Of a DNA stretch of 43,754 nt, positions 34,813-43,745 are shown piece after piece. Source of the stretch: Glutamicibacter uratoxydans (GTDB lineage: Bacteria; Actinomycetota; Actinomycetes; Actinomycetales; Micrococcaceae); assembly GCF_006539925.1 (NCBI RefSeq), contig NZ_BJNY01000025.1, forward strand, positions 1 to 43,754, given 5' to 3'. Positions within the stretch are counted from its first letter, which is position 1. The number at the start of each line of letters is the position of its first letter. Made by a program: the position numbers and the translations under genes. The notes under the pieces are model-generated. The model saw only the letters and a list, made by a program, of their open reading frames with translations, was not told where the DNA came from and made no database searches.

Positions 34813-36935
34813 GCCAGATCGCCAACACCCCAGTCAACGACCTGCTTTCGGGCCTGGATGCAGAACAGCGCCAAGCGGCTGAAACGCTGCGAGGTCCGCT
34901 GTGCATTCTTGCAGGTGCCGGCACCGGAAAAACCCGTGCCATCACCCATCGAATCGCCCACGGCGTGCATTCGGGGATTTACAACCCCACCAGCGTTTTG
35001 GCGTTGACCTTCACCACCCGCGCGGCTTCGGAAATGCGCACCAGGCTGCGCCAGCTCGGGGCAGCAGGCGTGCAGGCAAGGACCTTCCACGCCGCCGCAC
35101 TGCGCCAGCTGCAGTATTTCTGGCCACAAGCTGTGGGCGGCGCGCTGCCCAATCTTGTGGAGCACAAGGCGCCGATTATCGCCGAGGCGGCCAGGCGCCT
35201 GCGGATCTCCAGCGACCGCGCCATGGTGCGCGATTTGGCAGCCGAGGTTGAGTGGGCCAAGGTCTCCATGCACTCTCCGGAGAGCTACGCCAAGATCGTT
35301 GAAAGCCGTGAAATGCCCAACGGGCTGGCCCCGGTGAGCATGGCGCGGATCTTCCAAACCTATGAAGAGCTCAAAGACGACCGCAATGTCATCGACTTCG
35401 AGGATGTGCTGCTGCTGACCAGCGCCATCTTGGAGGAAGACGAAAAGGTGGCAGCGAGCGTGCGGGCCCAGTACCGCCACTTCGTCGTTGACGAGTACCA
35501 GGACGTTTCCCCGCTGCAGCAGCGGCTGCTGGATTTGTGGCTGGGATCCAGGGATGAGCTGTGTGTGGTCGGCGATGCCAGCCAGACCATTTACTCCTTC
35601 ACGGGCGCCAAGCCCGACTACCTGCTGAACTTTGCCACCCGCTTCCCGCAGGCCAAGGTCGTCAAGCTGGTCCGCGACTACCGTTCAACACCTGAAATCG
35701 TTTCCCTGGCCAACAAGGTGCTGGCCACGCGACGCATAGAAACGTCGGTTCCAGACCGCTTTGTCACCTGGCCCGAACCGCTTGAACTCATTGCGCAGCG
35801 TGATCACGGTCCATCGCCTGAATTTTTCGAAGGCACCGACGACGAGAACGAAGCAGAAGAAGTCGCCCAGCGCATCAAGCAGTTGATCAACCAGGGGCAG
35901 GACATTTCCGAAATTGCGGTCCTCTACCGCACCAATGGGCAGTCCCAGGCGTTCGAACAGGCGTTGACCGCGCACTCGATCGCCTATGTGATGCGCGGTG
36001 CTGAACGCTTCTTCTCACGGCGTGAAGTCAAGGAAGGCATGCTGGCGCTGCGGGCGGCCCTTGGAGTTTCCGCTCAGGAAGAGAACGTGTCGCAGCTCGT
36101 ACGCGACGTGCTTTCATCCCACGGATACTCGGCCAACGCGCCCAGCGGCGGCACCGGTGCGGTGCGTCAGCGCTGGGAATCGCTCTCCGCGCTGGTGCGG
36201 CTGGCAGATGAACTGGTTGCCGGAAAGGCGGCGCAGGGTGAACAATGCACGCTGCACGATATCGTGCGCGAGTTGGAAGAACGGGCAGCAATCCAGCATG
36301 CTCCGACCTTGGACGGAGTCACCCTCGCATCGTTCCATGCGGCCAAGGGCCTGGAGTGGGACGTGGTGTTCCTTGCCGGGCTCAGCGACGGACTGGTGCC
36401 GATCACCTACGCCAAGGACCAGGCCGGATACGACGAAGAGCGCAGGCTGCTCTACGTCGGAATCACCCGAGCACGGGTCCGCCTGTACTTGTCGTGGTCC
36501 TTGGCCAGGACTCCGGGCGGGCGGGCGCACCGCTTCCCATCGCGTTTCCTCGACGGGATTAAATCCGCCGGCCAGGTCTCCAGCCGCCCGCAATCACCGG
36601 TCAAGCGCCGTGAACAGAAGCTGACCCCGGCGGTCTGCGGCACCTGCGGCTCATTCCTCACCAGCGCCAAAGAGCGTAAGCTCAAACGCTGCGCGTCTTG
36701 TCCTGCAGCCTATGATGAAGCGCTTTTCGAGTCCCTGCGCGCCTGGCGTTCGGAAGTGGCAAAAGCCAATTCAATCCCTGCATTCGTGATCTTCACCGAT
36801 GCCACGCTGATGTCGATCGCCGAGCATCGGCCTACCTCGGAGCAGGCCCTGGGCAAGATCTCGGGAGTCGGCCGGAGCAAGCTTGAACGCTACGGCCAGG
36901 CTGTGCTTGAACTGCTGGCAGAACACTCCGGGTAG
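34809..36935 (+). CDS. uvrD2: UvrD2-type DNA helicase with tetracysteine and HRDC parts
   Basis: Superfamily 1A 3'-5' helicase of 708 residues. Walker A GAGTGKT is at 36-42, motif II reads VVDEYQDVSP, motif III GDASQTIYSFTGA, motif V SFHAAKGLEWDVV, and motif VI YVGITRAR. After the helicase core come Cys610, Cys613, Cys628 and Cys631 (CxxC-x14-CxxC, the tetracysteine module), then an HRDC domain (about 640-708). This architecture is that of mycobacterial UvrD2, which is essential in M. tuberculosis. The frame is open to 34773, but GTG 34809 overlaps the nudC stop. Confidence 0.94.
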   Translation: MSQIANTPVNDLLSGLDAEQRQAAETLRGPLCILAGAGTGKTRAITHRIAHGVHSGIYNPTSVLALTFTTRAASEMRTRLRQLGAAGVQARTFHAAALRQLQYFWPQAVGGALPNLVEHKAPIIAEAARRLRISSDRAMVRDLAAEVEWAKVSMHSPESYAKIVESREMPNGLAPVSMARIFQTYEELKDDRNVIDFEDVLLLTSAILEEDEKVAASVRAQYRHFVVDEYQDVSPLQQRLLDLWLGSRDELCVVGDASQTIYSFTGAKPDYLLNFATRFPQAKVVKLVRDYRSTPEIVSLANKVLATRRIETSVPDRFVTWPEPLELIAQRDHGPSPEFFEGTDDENEAEEVAQRIKQLINQGQDISEIAVLYRTNGQSQAFEQALTAHSIAYVMRGAERFFSRREVKEGMLALRAALGVSAQEENVSQLVRDVLSSHGYSANAPSGGTGAVRQRWESLSALVRLADELVAGKAAQGEQCTLHDIVRELEERAAIQHAPTLDGVTLASFHAAKGLEWDVVFLAGLSDGLVPITYAKDQAGYDEERRLLYVGITRARVRLYLSWSLARTPGGRAHRFPSRFLDGIKSAGQVSSRPQSPVKRREQKLTPAVCGTCGSFLTSAKERKLKRCASCPAAYDEALFESLRAWRSEVAKANSIPAFVIFTDATLMSIAEHRPTSEQALGKISGVGRSKLERYGQAVLELLAEHSG

Positions 36936-36985
36936 AAGACTGCTCTAGCCGCCCACTGCAAAATGTCTTATCGAAGGAACCGTGC

Positions 36986-37591
36986 ATGCCAGCGAATCCG
37001 GTCAGCGTAGATTTCATGGCCTCGGATGACCTGCCGGTTAGGATCATCCGATCAGCCAAGCGCCAGAAAACCGTGTCTTCCCAATGGAAGCAGGACCGCC
37101 TCGTCGTCCAGGTTCCTGCACGGCTTGATGAAAAGACCGAGCGGGCCATGGTCGAACAGATGATTCAGAAATACCGCCAGTCCAAGGCCCGGCGGGAAGC
37201 ATCGACGACCAGCGACGCGCTGGATGCCAGGGCGTCGGTGCTGGACCAGCAGTATTTCGGGGGAGCGGCCCGTCCTGCATCGGTGCGCTGGGTCAGCAAC
37301 CAGAACAAGCGCTGGGGATCGGCGAGCCTGCACCAGCGCACCATCAGGCTGTCGGACTCGCTTCTACACACCCCGGGCTGGGTCCAGGACTATGTGCTGG
37401 TACACGAGCTGGCCCACCTTGCGGCGCCCAAGGACGGGCACGGCCCGCTTTTCCAAAGCCTGCTCAATCGTTTTGAGCGACGGGAAGAAGCAGATCAGTA
37501 TCTTGCGGGATTCAGTGCCGGATATCGGGCTTTTGCGCGGGAGCAGGGACGCGAGGCATCTACGGGCGGCTTCGACTCCGACGAAGACTAG
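36986..37591 (+). CDS. YgjP-like (M48-related, DUF45) metallopeptidase
   Basis: A 201-residue cytosolic zinc-peptidase-like protein. The motif VLVHELAHL (His140, Glu141, His144) and a following GHGPLFQSLL with His152 supply three zinc ligands and the catalytic Glu, as in YgjP/DUF45 proteins. RWGSAS before it is also typical. No signal peptide. The substrate is unknown; the family is often next to uvrD2 in actinobacteria. ATG 36986 has AAGGA 7 nt upstream. Confidence 0.88.
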   Translation: MPANPVSVDFMASDDLPVRIIRSAKRQKTVSSQWKQDRLVVQVPARLDEKTERAMVEQMIQKYRQSKARREASTTSDALDARASVLDQQYFGGAARPASVRWVSNQNKRWGSASLHQRTIRLSDSLLHTPGWVQDYVLVHELAHLAAPKDGHGPLFQSLLNRFERREEADQYLAGFSAGYRAFAREQGREASTGGFDSDED

Positions 37592-37619
37592 AGGCCGGTG
37601 CAAGCCTGCGTGAAAACGA

Positions 37620-37664
37620 GAACGGCGATGGGCATGGAATCTGAATCCATGCCCATCGCCGTTC
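37620..37664. terminator. Bidirectional terminator, perfect 19-bp stem
   Basis: Arms 37620-37638 and 37646-37664 are perfectly complementary with a 7-nt loop. It lies between the converging YgjP-like and DUF2342 genes, 28 bp past one stop and 10 bp past the other. Confidence 0.85.
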
Positions 37665-37674
37665 GTTCAGGAGA

Positions 37675-39096
37675 CTACTTTGCCGGATCCTCAGGATCAT
37701 TGCTGTCGGAAGGATCCTCCGGATTCTTCTGGTCAAATTCTCCTGCCAGCAGCTTGCCCAAAGCGACGTCAAAGTCATCGAATTCCTGGGCGGCGAGCTC
37801 GCGGCGCTTGGTGAAGCCGGTCGGATCGCTCAAGTCTTCCTCGGTGGGCATCAGATCCGGGTGGCCCCAGACCGCGTCGCGTCCCTCGATGCCACGTTCT
37901 TCATGCAGGTGCTCCCACAGTGCGGCGGCTTCGCGCAGCTTGCGCGGGCGGAGCTCCAGGCCCACCAGGGAGGCGAACGTGGACTCAGCAGGTCCGCCTG
38001 AGGCACGGCGGCGGCGCATCGTCTCGCGAAGGTGCTCTGCATACGGCAGATTCTGCGCCGCCAGCGACACCACATGGTCGACCCAGCCCTCGATCAGCGC
38101 CAAGGTCAGTTCCAGGCTTTCCAGCGCGCGGTCCTGTGCCGGGGTGCGCTGCGGGTTGAACAAGCCTTCGCCGAGCATCGACTGCAAGCCTTCGGGGTTG
38201 GAAGGGTCGATGTCGCGCACGGCTTCTTCAATGCGGGACATGTCGATGTGAATACCGCGGGCGTAGGCCTCAACGGCGCTGATCAGCTGCGAGCTGAGCC
38301 ATGGGACGCGGGCAAACAAGCGGGTGTGGGCGCTTTCGCGCAGGATCGCGTACAGCAGGACTTCCTGTTCAGGAATTTCCAGTCCGTCGCCGAAGGCGGC
38401 CACGTTGGTCGCCACGATGCCTGGGGTGCTTCCCGCCAGCGGAAGGCCGATGTCGGTTCCGCCCAGCACATCCTTGGCCAGCCCGCCCAGCGCCGAACCC
38501 AGCTGCATGCCGAACATGCTCGCGCCCAGATTGCGGAACATCGCATCCGAGTTGCCCAGCATGCCCTTCATCTGCTCCGGGATCTGGTCCTTCATAGCGC
38601 TTGAAATTGCCTGGGCCACTGATTCCGCCACCGGTTCGGTGATCTTCTTCCACGTGCCCAAGGTCTTGTCATACCAGCGCTTGCGGGTCCACGCTTCGAT
38701 GGGAGTGGAACCTGCCTCGAAGGACGTGGAATTGTTCAGCCACAGGTCTGCCAAGTAGGAGGCATCGGTGATGGCGCTCTGCCGTGCAATGGAGACCTCG
38801 GGATCTTCGCTGGCATAGGCCTGCAGCGCAGTGTCGGAGGCAAGCTTCCAATTGACCGGTCCGGAGGAGGAGCTGTTGCTCATCATCGCCGACATCATGG
38901 CCTGCGCCTGCTGCATCATCTTCTGCATTGCGGCAGGATCGCCCTGGGCACCGAGGGCTTCGCGCAGCTGCGGCGGCAGGTCGTCAGGGTTGAATCCACC
39001 GCCAAAGAGCTGACCGAACATCGCAGAGAAGGGATCCTGCGGGTTGTTCTCGTCATCGTTGCCGTCTGGTCGGTTATTCGGAGGGTTCTGTGCCAT
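37675..39096 (-). CDS. DUF2342 / zinc-dependent metalloprotease-like protein
   Basis: A 473-residue protein of an actinobacterial family (Rv3195 is the relative I recall). The family motif is LRESAHTRLFARVPWL, with Glu254 and His257 as likely active-site or metal residues. The first 80 residues are Pro/Asp/Met-rich and probably disordered; the last 30 are very acidic. No membrane segment or signal is seen. The substrate is unknown. ATG 39096 has no ribosome-binding site and a TAGTTT 7 nt upstream, so it is probably leaderless. It is divergent from the PDZ-Lon gene. Confidence 0.88.
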   Translation of the reverse strand: MAQNPPNNRPDGNDDENNPQDPFSAMFGQLFGGGFNPDDLPPQLREALGAQGDPAAMQKMMQQAQAMMSAMMSNSSSSGPVNWKLASDTALQAYASEDPEVSIARQSAITDASYLADLWLNNSTSFEAGSTPIEAWTRKRWYDKTLGTWKKITEPVAESVAQAISSAMKDQIPEQMKGMLGNSDAMFRNLGASMFGMQLGSALGGLAKDVLGGTDIGLPLAGSTPGIVATNVAAFGDGLEIPEQEVLLYAILRESAHTRLFARVPWLSSQLISAVEAYARGIHIDMSRIEEAVRDIDPSNPEGLQSMLGEGLFNPQRTPAQDRALESLELTLALIEGWVDHVVSLAAQNLPYAEHLRETMRRRRASGGPAESTFASLVGLELRPRKLREAAALWEHLHEERGIEGRDAVWGHPDLMPTEEDLSDPTGFTKRRELAAQEFDDFDVALGKLLAGEFDQKNPEDPSDSNDPEDPAK

Positions 39097-39110
39097 GTAG
39101 TTAAAACTAC
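39097..39110 (-). promoter_or_regulatory. Leaderless promoter overlapping an inverted repeat
   Basis: On the minus strand TAGTTT (39104-39109) ends 7 nt before the DUF2342 ATG. The same bases lie in GTAGTTTTAACTAC, an inverted repeat with 6-bp arms that could be an operator. Confidence 0.5.
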
Positions 39111-39274
39111 CGCGAAGCGCGGCAAGATATTAGGCCAAAAACCCACAGTTCGCTTTGGGCACAGCAAAACCCACGGGTTGCTAATGAATTTCACAGCTAG
39201 GCTTCAGTAGGGTTAATAGTAGCCTTGCCCGAAGTGGCATCGCTGCAACTACTTTTTTGTCAGGAGCAGGGTAC

Positions 39275-40390
39275 GTGCACGAACAGGAACCAGATATTTC
39301 AGCGAGCGGCCCGGAGCAAGCCGGCGGGCCCAGCAACGGTTCCGCGAGCGCCAAACGCACCAGCGCAGGGCTGATCGCGCTGCTGTTGATCGGCGTGATG
39401 ATGTTCCTGCCCACGAACTTCGTGATCCGTTCGCCCGGCCCGGTGCTCAATACCCTCGGCGAGGTCGACGGGACGAAGCTGATCACCATCGACGGCGCCA
39501 AAAGCCATGCATCAGACAGCACCTTGGACATGCTCACGGTCTATGTCCAAGGCGGCGGCTCCAATCGGGTGAGCGTGCCGGTGGTGCTTGAAGCACTGTT
39601 CAACCCCACCAAGGACATTGCGCCGGAAGAGACAGTGATTCCGCGCGGAGTCACTTCCAATGAACAATCCGAACAAAACGACCAGCAGATGGTCTCATCC
39701 CAGGACCAAGCCGTGGCAGCTGCCCTGACCGAGCTGGGCTATGACTTCAAGACCTGGCTGGATGTTGCAGGATTCGCGACGGATACCAACAAGAACGTCC
39801 TGCGCAAGGGCGACAGGCTGCTGAAATTCGAAGGCAAGGACATCACCTCGCTGGAGCAGCTGAAAACCGAGCTCGACCAGCGTGGGGAGAAGACCTCTAC
39901 GATGACGGTGCGCCGCAAGGATTCCAAGGGCAAGTATCAACAGGTGGATGTGAAAGTGTCCACGACTGCAAGCGACAGCGGAAACCGGCAGCTAGGGGTA
40001 CTGCTGAACACCAGCCACGAGTTCCCGATCGACGTCAAGTTCGGCGTGGAAAACATCGGCGGCCCGAGTGCCGGCATGATGTTCTCCCTGGCGATCATCG
40101 ACAGGTTGACCGAAGGCTCCCTGGCAGGCGACCACCAGGTGGCAGGCACAGGCACCATTGACCAAGAGGGCAAGGTCGGCCCGATTGGAGGCATCGCCCA
40201 GAAAATGGTTGCCGCCAAGCGCAGCGGCGCAACCATATTCCTCGCCCCGGCAGAGAACTGCTCTGAGGTCGTAGGAAGGGTGCCCGATGGCTTGAACGTC
40301 ATCAAGGTCTCCACCCTGGGAGAAGCGCGCAAGGCATTGGAAGGGATCGCCAAGGGCGCAGACCCGGCCGCGATGGCGACATGCGAATAG
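39275..40390 (+). CDS. Membrane-anchored PDZ-Lon (S16) protease
   Basis: A 371-residue protein with an N-terminal cytosolic Pro/Gly/Ser-rich leader, one transmembrane helix (about 32-50), an extracytoplasmic PDZ domain (about 150-220) and a C-terminal Lon-type S16 domain. The catalytic dyad is Ser265 in GGPSAGMM and Lys310 in GGIAQKMVAA. YlbL/Rv3194c is the family; the substrates are unknown but membrane or secreted proteins are likely. GTG 39275 has AGGAG 8 nt upstream and is preferred over TTG 39257. It lies upstream of the UPF0182 gene on the same strand. Confidence 0.9.
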   Translation: MHEQEPDISASGPEQAGGPSNGSASAKRTSAGLIALLLIGVMMFLPTNFVIRSPGPVLNTLGEVDGTKLITIDGAKSHASDSTLDMLTVYVQGGGSNRVSVPVVLEALFNPTKDIAPEETVIPRGVTSNEQSEQNDQQMVSSQDQAVAAALTELGYDFKTWLDVAGFATDTNKNVLRKGDRLLKFEGKDITSLEQLKTELDQRGEKTSTMTVRRKDSKGKYQQVDVKVSTTASDSGNRQLGVLLNTSHEFPIDVKFGVENIGGPSAGMMFSLAIIDRLTEGSLAGDHQVAGTGTIDQEGKVGPIGGIAQKMVAAKRSGATIFLAPAENCSEVVGRVPDGLNVIKVSTLGEARKALEGIAKGADPAAMATCE

Positions 40391-40521
40391 GTTTATCCGG
40401 CCAGGGTGGGAAGAATGCGAAGCAGGCATGCACCATCGCATCGCGGGCCGGCAGCACAGAATTTGGCAGAAGAGTCCCAACGCGCCGCAGGGCGCACGGG
40501 ATCAAAGGTAAGGAATAGATA

Positions 40522-43500
40522 GTGTCACACGGATCGGATACGCCGTTCGGGGGACCGCCGCCGCGGCCCCGTGAACCACAGCAGCCATCCAGGCCCTCGG
40601 GCAGGAAAGTCTCGCCGCTGACCATCACCATTTTCGCGGTGGTGATCATCGTTGCGGTGTTCATTTTCTTGTCCAACTTCTACGCAGACATCCTCTGGTA
40701 CAACCAGCTTGGCTACTCTGAGGTTTATTGGACCGAGCGCATCGCGAAGGCAGTGATCTTCCTGGTCGCTCTGGTGCTCATGGCGGTGCCCATGTGGTTC
40801 TCCATGCGTTCGGCGTACAAGCATCGGCCGGTCTACGCGCCAGACGGCAACCAGCCAAGCACCATGTCCCGCTACCAGTCGCAGCTGGAACCGGTGGGCC
40901 GCTTCTTGATGTTCGGCATCCCGCTGGTTGTGGGAATCTTCGCCGCTGTCGCGGTGGCGGGCCAATGGCAGACCATCATGCTGTTCTTCAACCAGACTCC
41001 GTGGGGCAGCTCTGATCCTCAGTTCAACATCGACCTGAGCTTCTTTATGTTCTCGCTTCCGTTCATCGGATTGGTCAACGGTTTCCTCATTTCCGTGGTG
41101 CTGCTCAGCGGCGTTGCCGGACTGCTCACCCACTACCTCTACGGCGGGATCCGCGTCGAAGAGCGCGGCGGAATCAAGATCGGCAAGCCTGCCCGTGTGC
41201 ATGCTGCCATCGTGATCGCGGTGTTCCTGCTGCTACAGGCAGTGAACTTCTGGATTGGCCAGTATGAGACCCTGACCGACCAGTCGGGCCGCGTCGCCGG
41301 CGCACTGTACCGCGATGTCCACGCGGTGATTCCTGCACGCATGATTCTCGCAATCATCGCCGTGCTGATTGCCGTCACCTACATCATTGCTGCCATCAAC
41401 GGGCGCTGGCGCCTGCCGCTGATCGGCACCGCGATGCTCGTGGTGACCATGATCGTCGCCAGCGGCGTCTACCCATTCCTGGTGCAGCAGTACCAGGTGG
41501 TTCCTTCACAGCGTGAACTGGAAAGCCAGTACATCGACCGCAACATCCAGATGACGCGCCAGGCCTTCGGCTTGGACGACATCGAAGTCACGCAGTACGA
41601 GGCAACGGTAAATACCGAAAAGAACGCGCTGGCCAAGGAAACTGCAACTACCGCAAACATCCGCCTGCTCGACCCGAACCTGGTTTCGGCGGCCTTTGCC
41701 CAGCTGCAGCAGTTCCGCGGCTACTACACCTTTGCCGACACCCTGAATGTCGATCGCTACAAGGTGGACGGCAAGGTGGAAGACACCGTTATCGCCGCCC
41801 GTGAAGTCAACGTGGCTCCGACCGACACCTGGGTGAATCAGCACATCTCCTACACCCACGGCTATGGCCTGGTCGCCGCCTACGGTAACCGCGTCGCCGC
41901 CGGCGGACGCCCGGACTTCATGCTCGGCGGCATCCCCACCACCGGTGCGCTGAGCAGCGACAAGGACTACGAGCCGCGCATCTACTTCGGTGAAAACTCG
42001 CCGCAGTACTCGATCGTCGGCGGCCCGGACGAGGGCTGGGACGACCGCGAGCTGGACCGACCGAGCACCAGCGGCGACTCGCCGGACACTCGCTACACCT
42101 TCAAGGGAAGCGGCGGACCGAACGTGGGCAACATGTTCAACCGCATCGTCTACTCGCTGAAGTTCGCTTCCACCGACCTGCTGCTGTCCAATGACGTGAA
42201 CTCCGAGTCGCAGATCCTCTACGACCGCGACCCGAAGGAACGCGTGCGCAAGGTGGCGCCGTACCTGACGCTGGACACCAACGCCTACCCGGCCATCGTC
42301 GACGGCAGGGTGCAGTGGATCATCGACGGCTACACCACGTCGAACAACTTCCCCTACTCGCAGCAGCAGCAGCTTGCCTCGGCGGTGTCGGATTCGTTGA
42401 CCTCCTCGCAGGACATCAACGCGCTGAACAACCGGGTGAACTACCTGCGCAACTCCGTGAAGGCGACCGTCGACGCCTATGACGGTTCCATCAAGCTCTA
42501 CGCATGGGATCCGGAAGATCCGCTGCTCAAGGCTTGGCAGCAGGTATTCCCGAATACCATCAAGCCGATGCAGGATATGTCCTCGCAGCTGATGGAACAC
42601 GTGCGCTACCCAGAAGACATGTTCAAGGTTCAGCGCGAGGTGCTCTCCAAGTACCACGTAGACGACCCTGGAACCTTCTACCAGGCCAACGATGAGTGGG
42701 TCGTGCCGGATGATCCGACCACCTCCAGCTCCAAGGTCAAGCAGCCTCCGTACTACATGTCGCTGAAGATGCCGACCCAGGACGAGGCGACGTTCTCGCT
42801 GACTTCGACCTTCATCCCGGCTGGTTCGGCCAACGGCCAGCAGCGCAACGTGATGTTCGGCTTCCTATCAGCGAACGCGGATGCTGGAAGCCAGGCAGGG
42901 ACCAAGGACGAGGACTTCGGCAAGCTGCGGCTGCTGGAGCTTCCGACCGATACGGCAGTGCCGGGCCCTGGCCAGGCGCAGCAGAACTTCGACACCAATA
43001 CGAAGGTCACCACGGAGCTGAACCTGCTTCGCCAGGGTGCCTCCGAGGTGAAGAATGGCAACCTGCTCTCGCTGCCAGTGGGCGGCGGCATCCTGTATGT
43101 CCAGCCGGTCTACGTCCAGTCTTCGGGAGCTACCAGCTACCCGACACTGCGCAAGGTTCTGGTGTCCTTCGGCGACCAGGTCGGCTTTGCCGATACGCTC
43201 GCGGAAGCGCTGGACGAGGTCTTCGGCGGCGACTCTGGCGCTGTCACCGGCGAAAATGGATCCGGGGACAGCGGAAAGAAGGACAGTGACAAGGAGAAGG
43301 CTCCAACGCAGACCAACGAGCAGAAGCTCAGCGAAGCGCTGGCGGCCGCCAACAACGCCATCAAGTCCGGACAGGAAGCTTTGGCCAAGGGCGATTTCAA
43401 GGCTTATGGCGATTCGCAGAAGGTGCTTGAATCTGCCTTGCAGAAAGCGCTGGACGCTGATGAAGCAATCAACGGCAAGCCTGCTGACGACAAGGTGGTT

Positions 43501-43566
43501 TCGCCCGAGAATGCAAGCCCTGCACCAAGCGAATCAGCGGCCCCTACAGATGGCGGCAATGGCTAG
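40522..43566 (+). CDS. UPF0182 family membrane protein
   Basis: A 1014-residue protein of unknown function, conserved in actinobacteria and cyanobacteria (Rv3193c is the relative I recall). The N-terminal 330 residues hold about seven hydrophobic helices; the central part is a large extracytoplasmic region (about 340-900) with many Tyr/Asp/Asn; the C-terminal 110 residues are Asp/Ser/Glu-rich and likely disordered. GTG 40522 has AAGGA 9 nt upstream. It follows the PDZ-Lon gene by 131 bp, a conserved pairing that suggests a shared envelope role. Confidence 0.9.
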   Translation: MSHGSDTPFGGPPPRPREPQQPSRPSGRKVSPLTITIFAVVIIVAVFIFLSNFYADILWYNQLGYSEVYWTERIAKAVIFLVALVLMAVPMWFSMRSAYKHRPVYAPDGNQPSTMSRYQSQLEPVGRFLMFGIPLVVGIFAAVAVAGQWQTIMLFFNQTPWGSSDPQFNIDLSFFMFSLPFIGLVNGFLISVVLLSGVAGLLTHYLYGGIRVEERGGIKIGKPARVHAAIVIAVFLLLQAVNFWIGQYETLTDQSGRVAGALYRDVHAVIPARMILAIIAVLIAVTYIIAAINGRWRLPLIGTAMLVVTMIVASGVYPFLVQQYQVVPSQRELESQYIDRNIQMTRQAFGLDDIEVTQYEATVNTEKNALAKETATTANIRLLDPNLVSAAFAQLQQFRGYYTFADTLNVDRYKVDGKVEDTVIAAREVNVAPTDTWVNQHISYTHGYGLVAAYGNRVAAGGRPDFMLGGIPTTGALSSDKDYEPRIYFGENSPQYSIVGGPDEGWDDRELDRPSTSGDSPDTRYTFKGSGGPNVGNMFNRIVYSLKFASTDLLLSNDVNSESQILYDRDPKERVRKVAPYLTLDTNAYPAIVDGRVQWIIDGYTTSNNFPYSQQQQLASAVSDSLTSSQDINALNNRVNYLRNSVKATVDAYDGSIKLYAWDPEDPLLKAWQQVFPNTIKPMQDMSSQLMEHVRYPEDMFKVQREVLSKYHVDDPGTFYQANDEWVVPDDPTTSSSKVKQPPYYMSLKMPTQDEATFSLTSTFIPAGSANGQQRNVMFGFLSANADAGSQAGTKDEDFGKLRLLELPTDTAVPGPGQAQQNFDTNTKVTTELNLLRQGASEVKNGNLLSLPVGGGILYVQPVYVQSSGATSYPTLRKVLVSFGDQVGFADTLAEALDEVFGGDSGAVTGENGSGDSGKKDSDKEKAPTQTNEQKLSEALAAANNAIKSGQEALAKGDFKAYGDSQKVLESALQKALDADEAINGKPADDKVVSPENASPAPSESAAPTDGGNG

Positions 43567-43590
43567 GAGCAGGTGACGGCGGCTTTCGAT

Positions 43591-43620
43591 TTGCTTTACA
43601 CCCCGCGATGATGCAATAAT
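43591..43620 (+). promoter_or_regulatory. Promoter of the initiator tRNA gene
   Basis: TTGCTT (43591-43596) and AATAAT (43615-43620, five of six to TATAAT) are 18 nt apart, with a start near 43627 and a very short pre-tRNA leader. Confidence 0.5.
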
Positions 43621-43640
43621 TGACTAGTCATCGCGGGGTG
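43599..43640. repeat. Inverted copy of the tRNA 5' end
   Basis: CACCCCGCGATGA (43599-43611) and TCATCGCGGGGTG (43628-43640) are exact reverse complements. The right arm includes the first 9 nt of the tRNA; the left arm lies in the promoter spacer. Read through from the UPF0182 gene, this could also act as a terminator hairpin. Confidence 0.8.
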
Positions 43641-43705
43641 GAGCAGTTCGGTAGCTCGCCGGGCTCATAACCCGGAGGTCAGAGGTTCAAATCCTCTCCC
43701 CGCCA
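43632..43705 (+). tRNA. Initiator tRNA-Met (CAT anticodon)
   Basis: A 74-nt cloverleaf with anticodon loop CTCATAA. Three features mark the initiator: position 1 C faces C72 (no pair), the anticodon stem has three consecutive G-C pairs (GGG/CCC at 29-31/39-41), and the D-stem has A11-U24. The T-loop is TTCAAAT. The 3' CCA is not encoded. Confidence 0.95.
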
Positions 43706-43713
43706 CGAAGATC

Positions 43714-43745
43714 AAAAAGACGGAAGCTTTTGCTTCCGTCTTTTT
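43714..43745 (+). terminator. Rho-independent terminator of the tRNA gene
   Basis: A 14-bp perfect stem, AAAAAGACGGAAGC with its complement around a TTTT loop, ending in T5, 8 nt after the tRNA. Confidence 0.9.
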
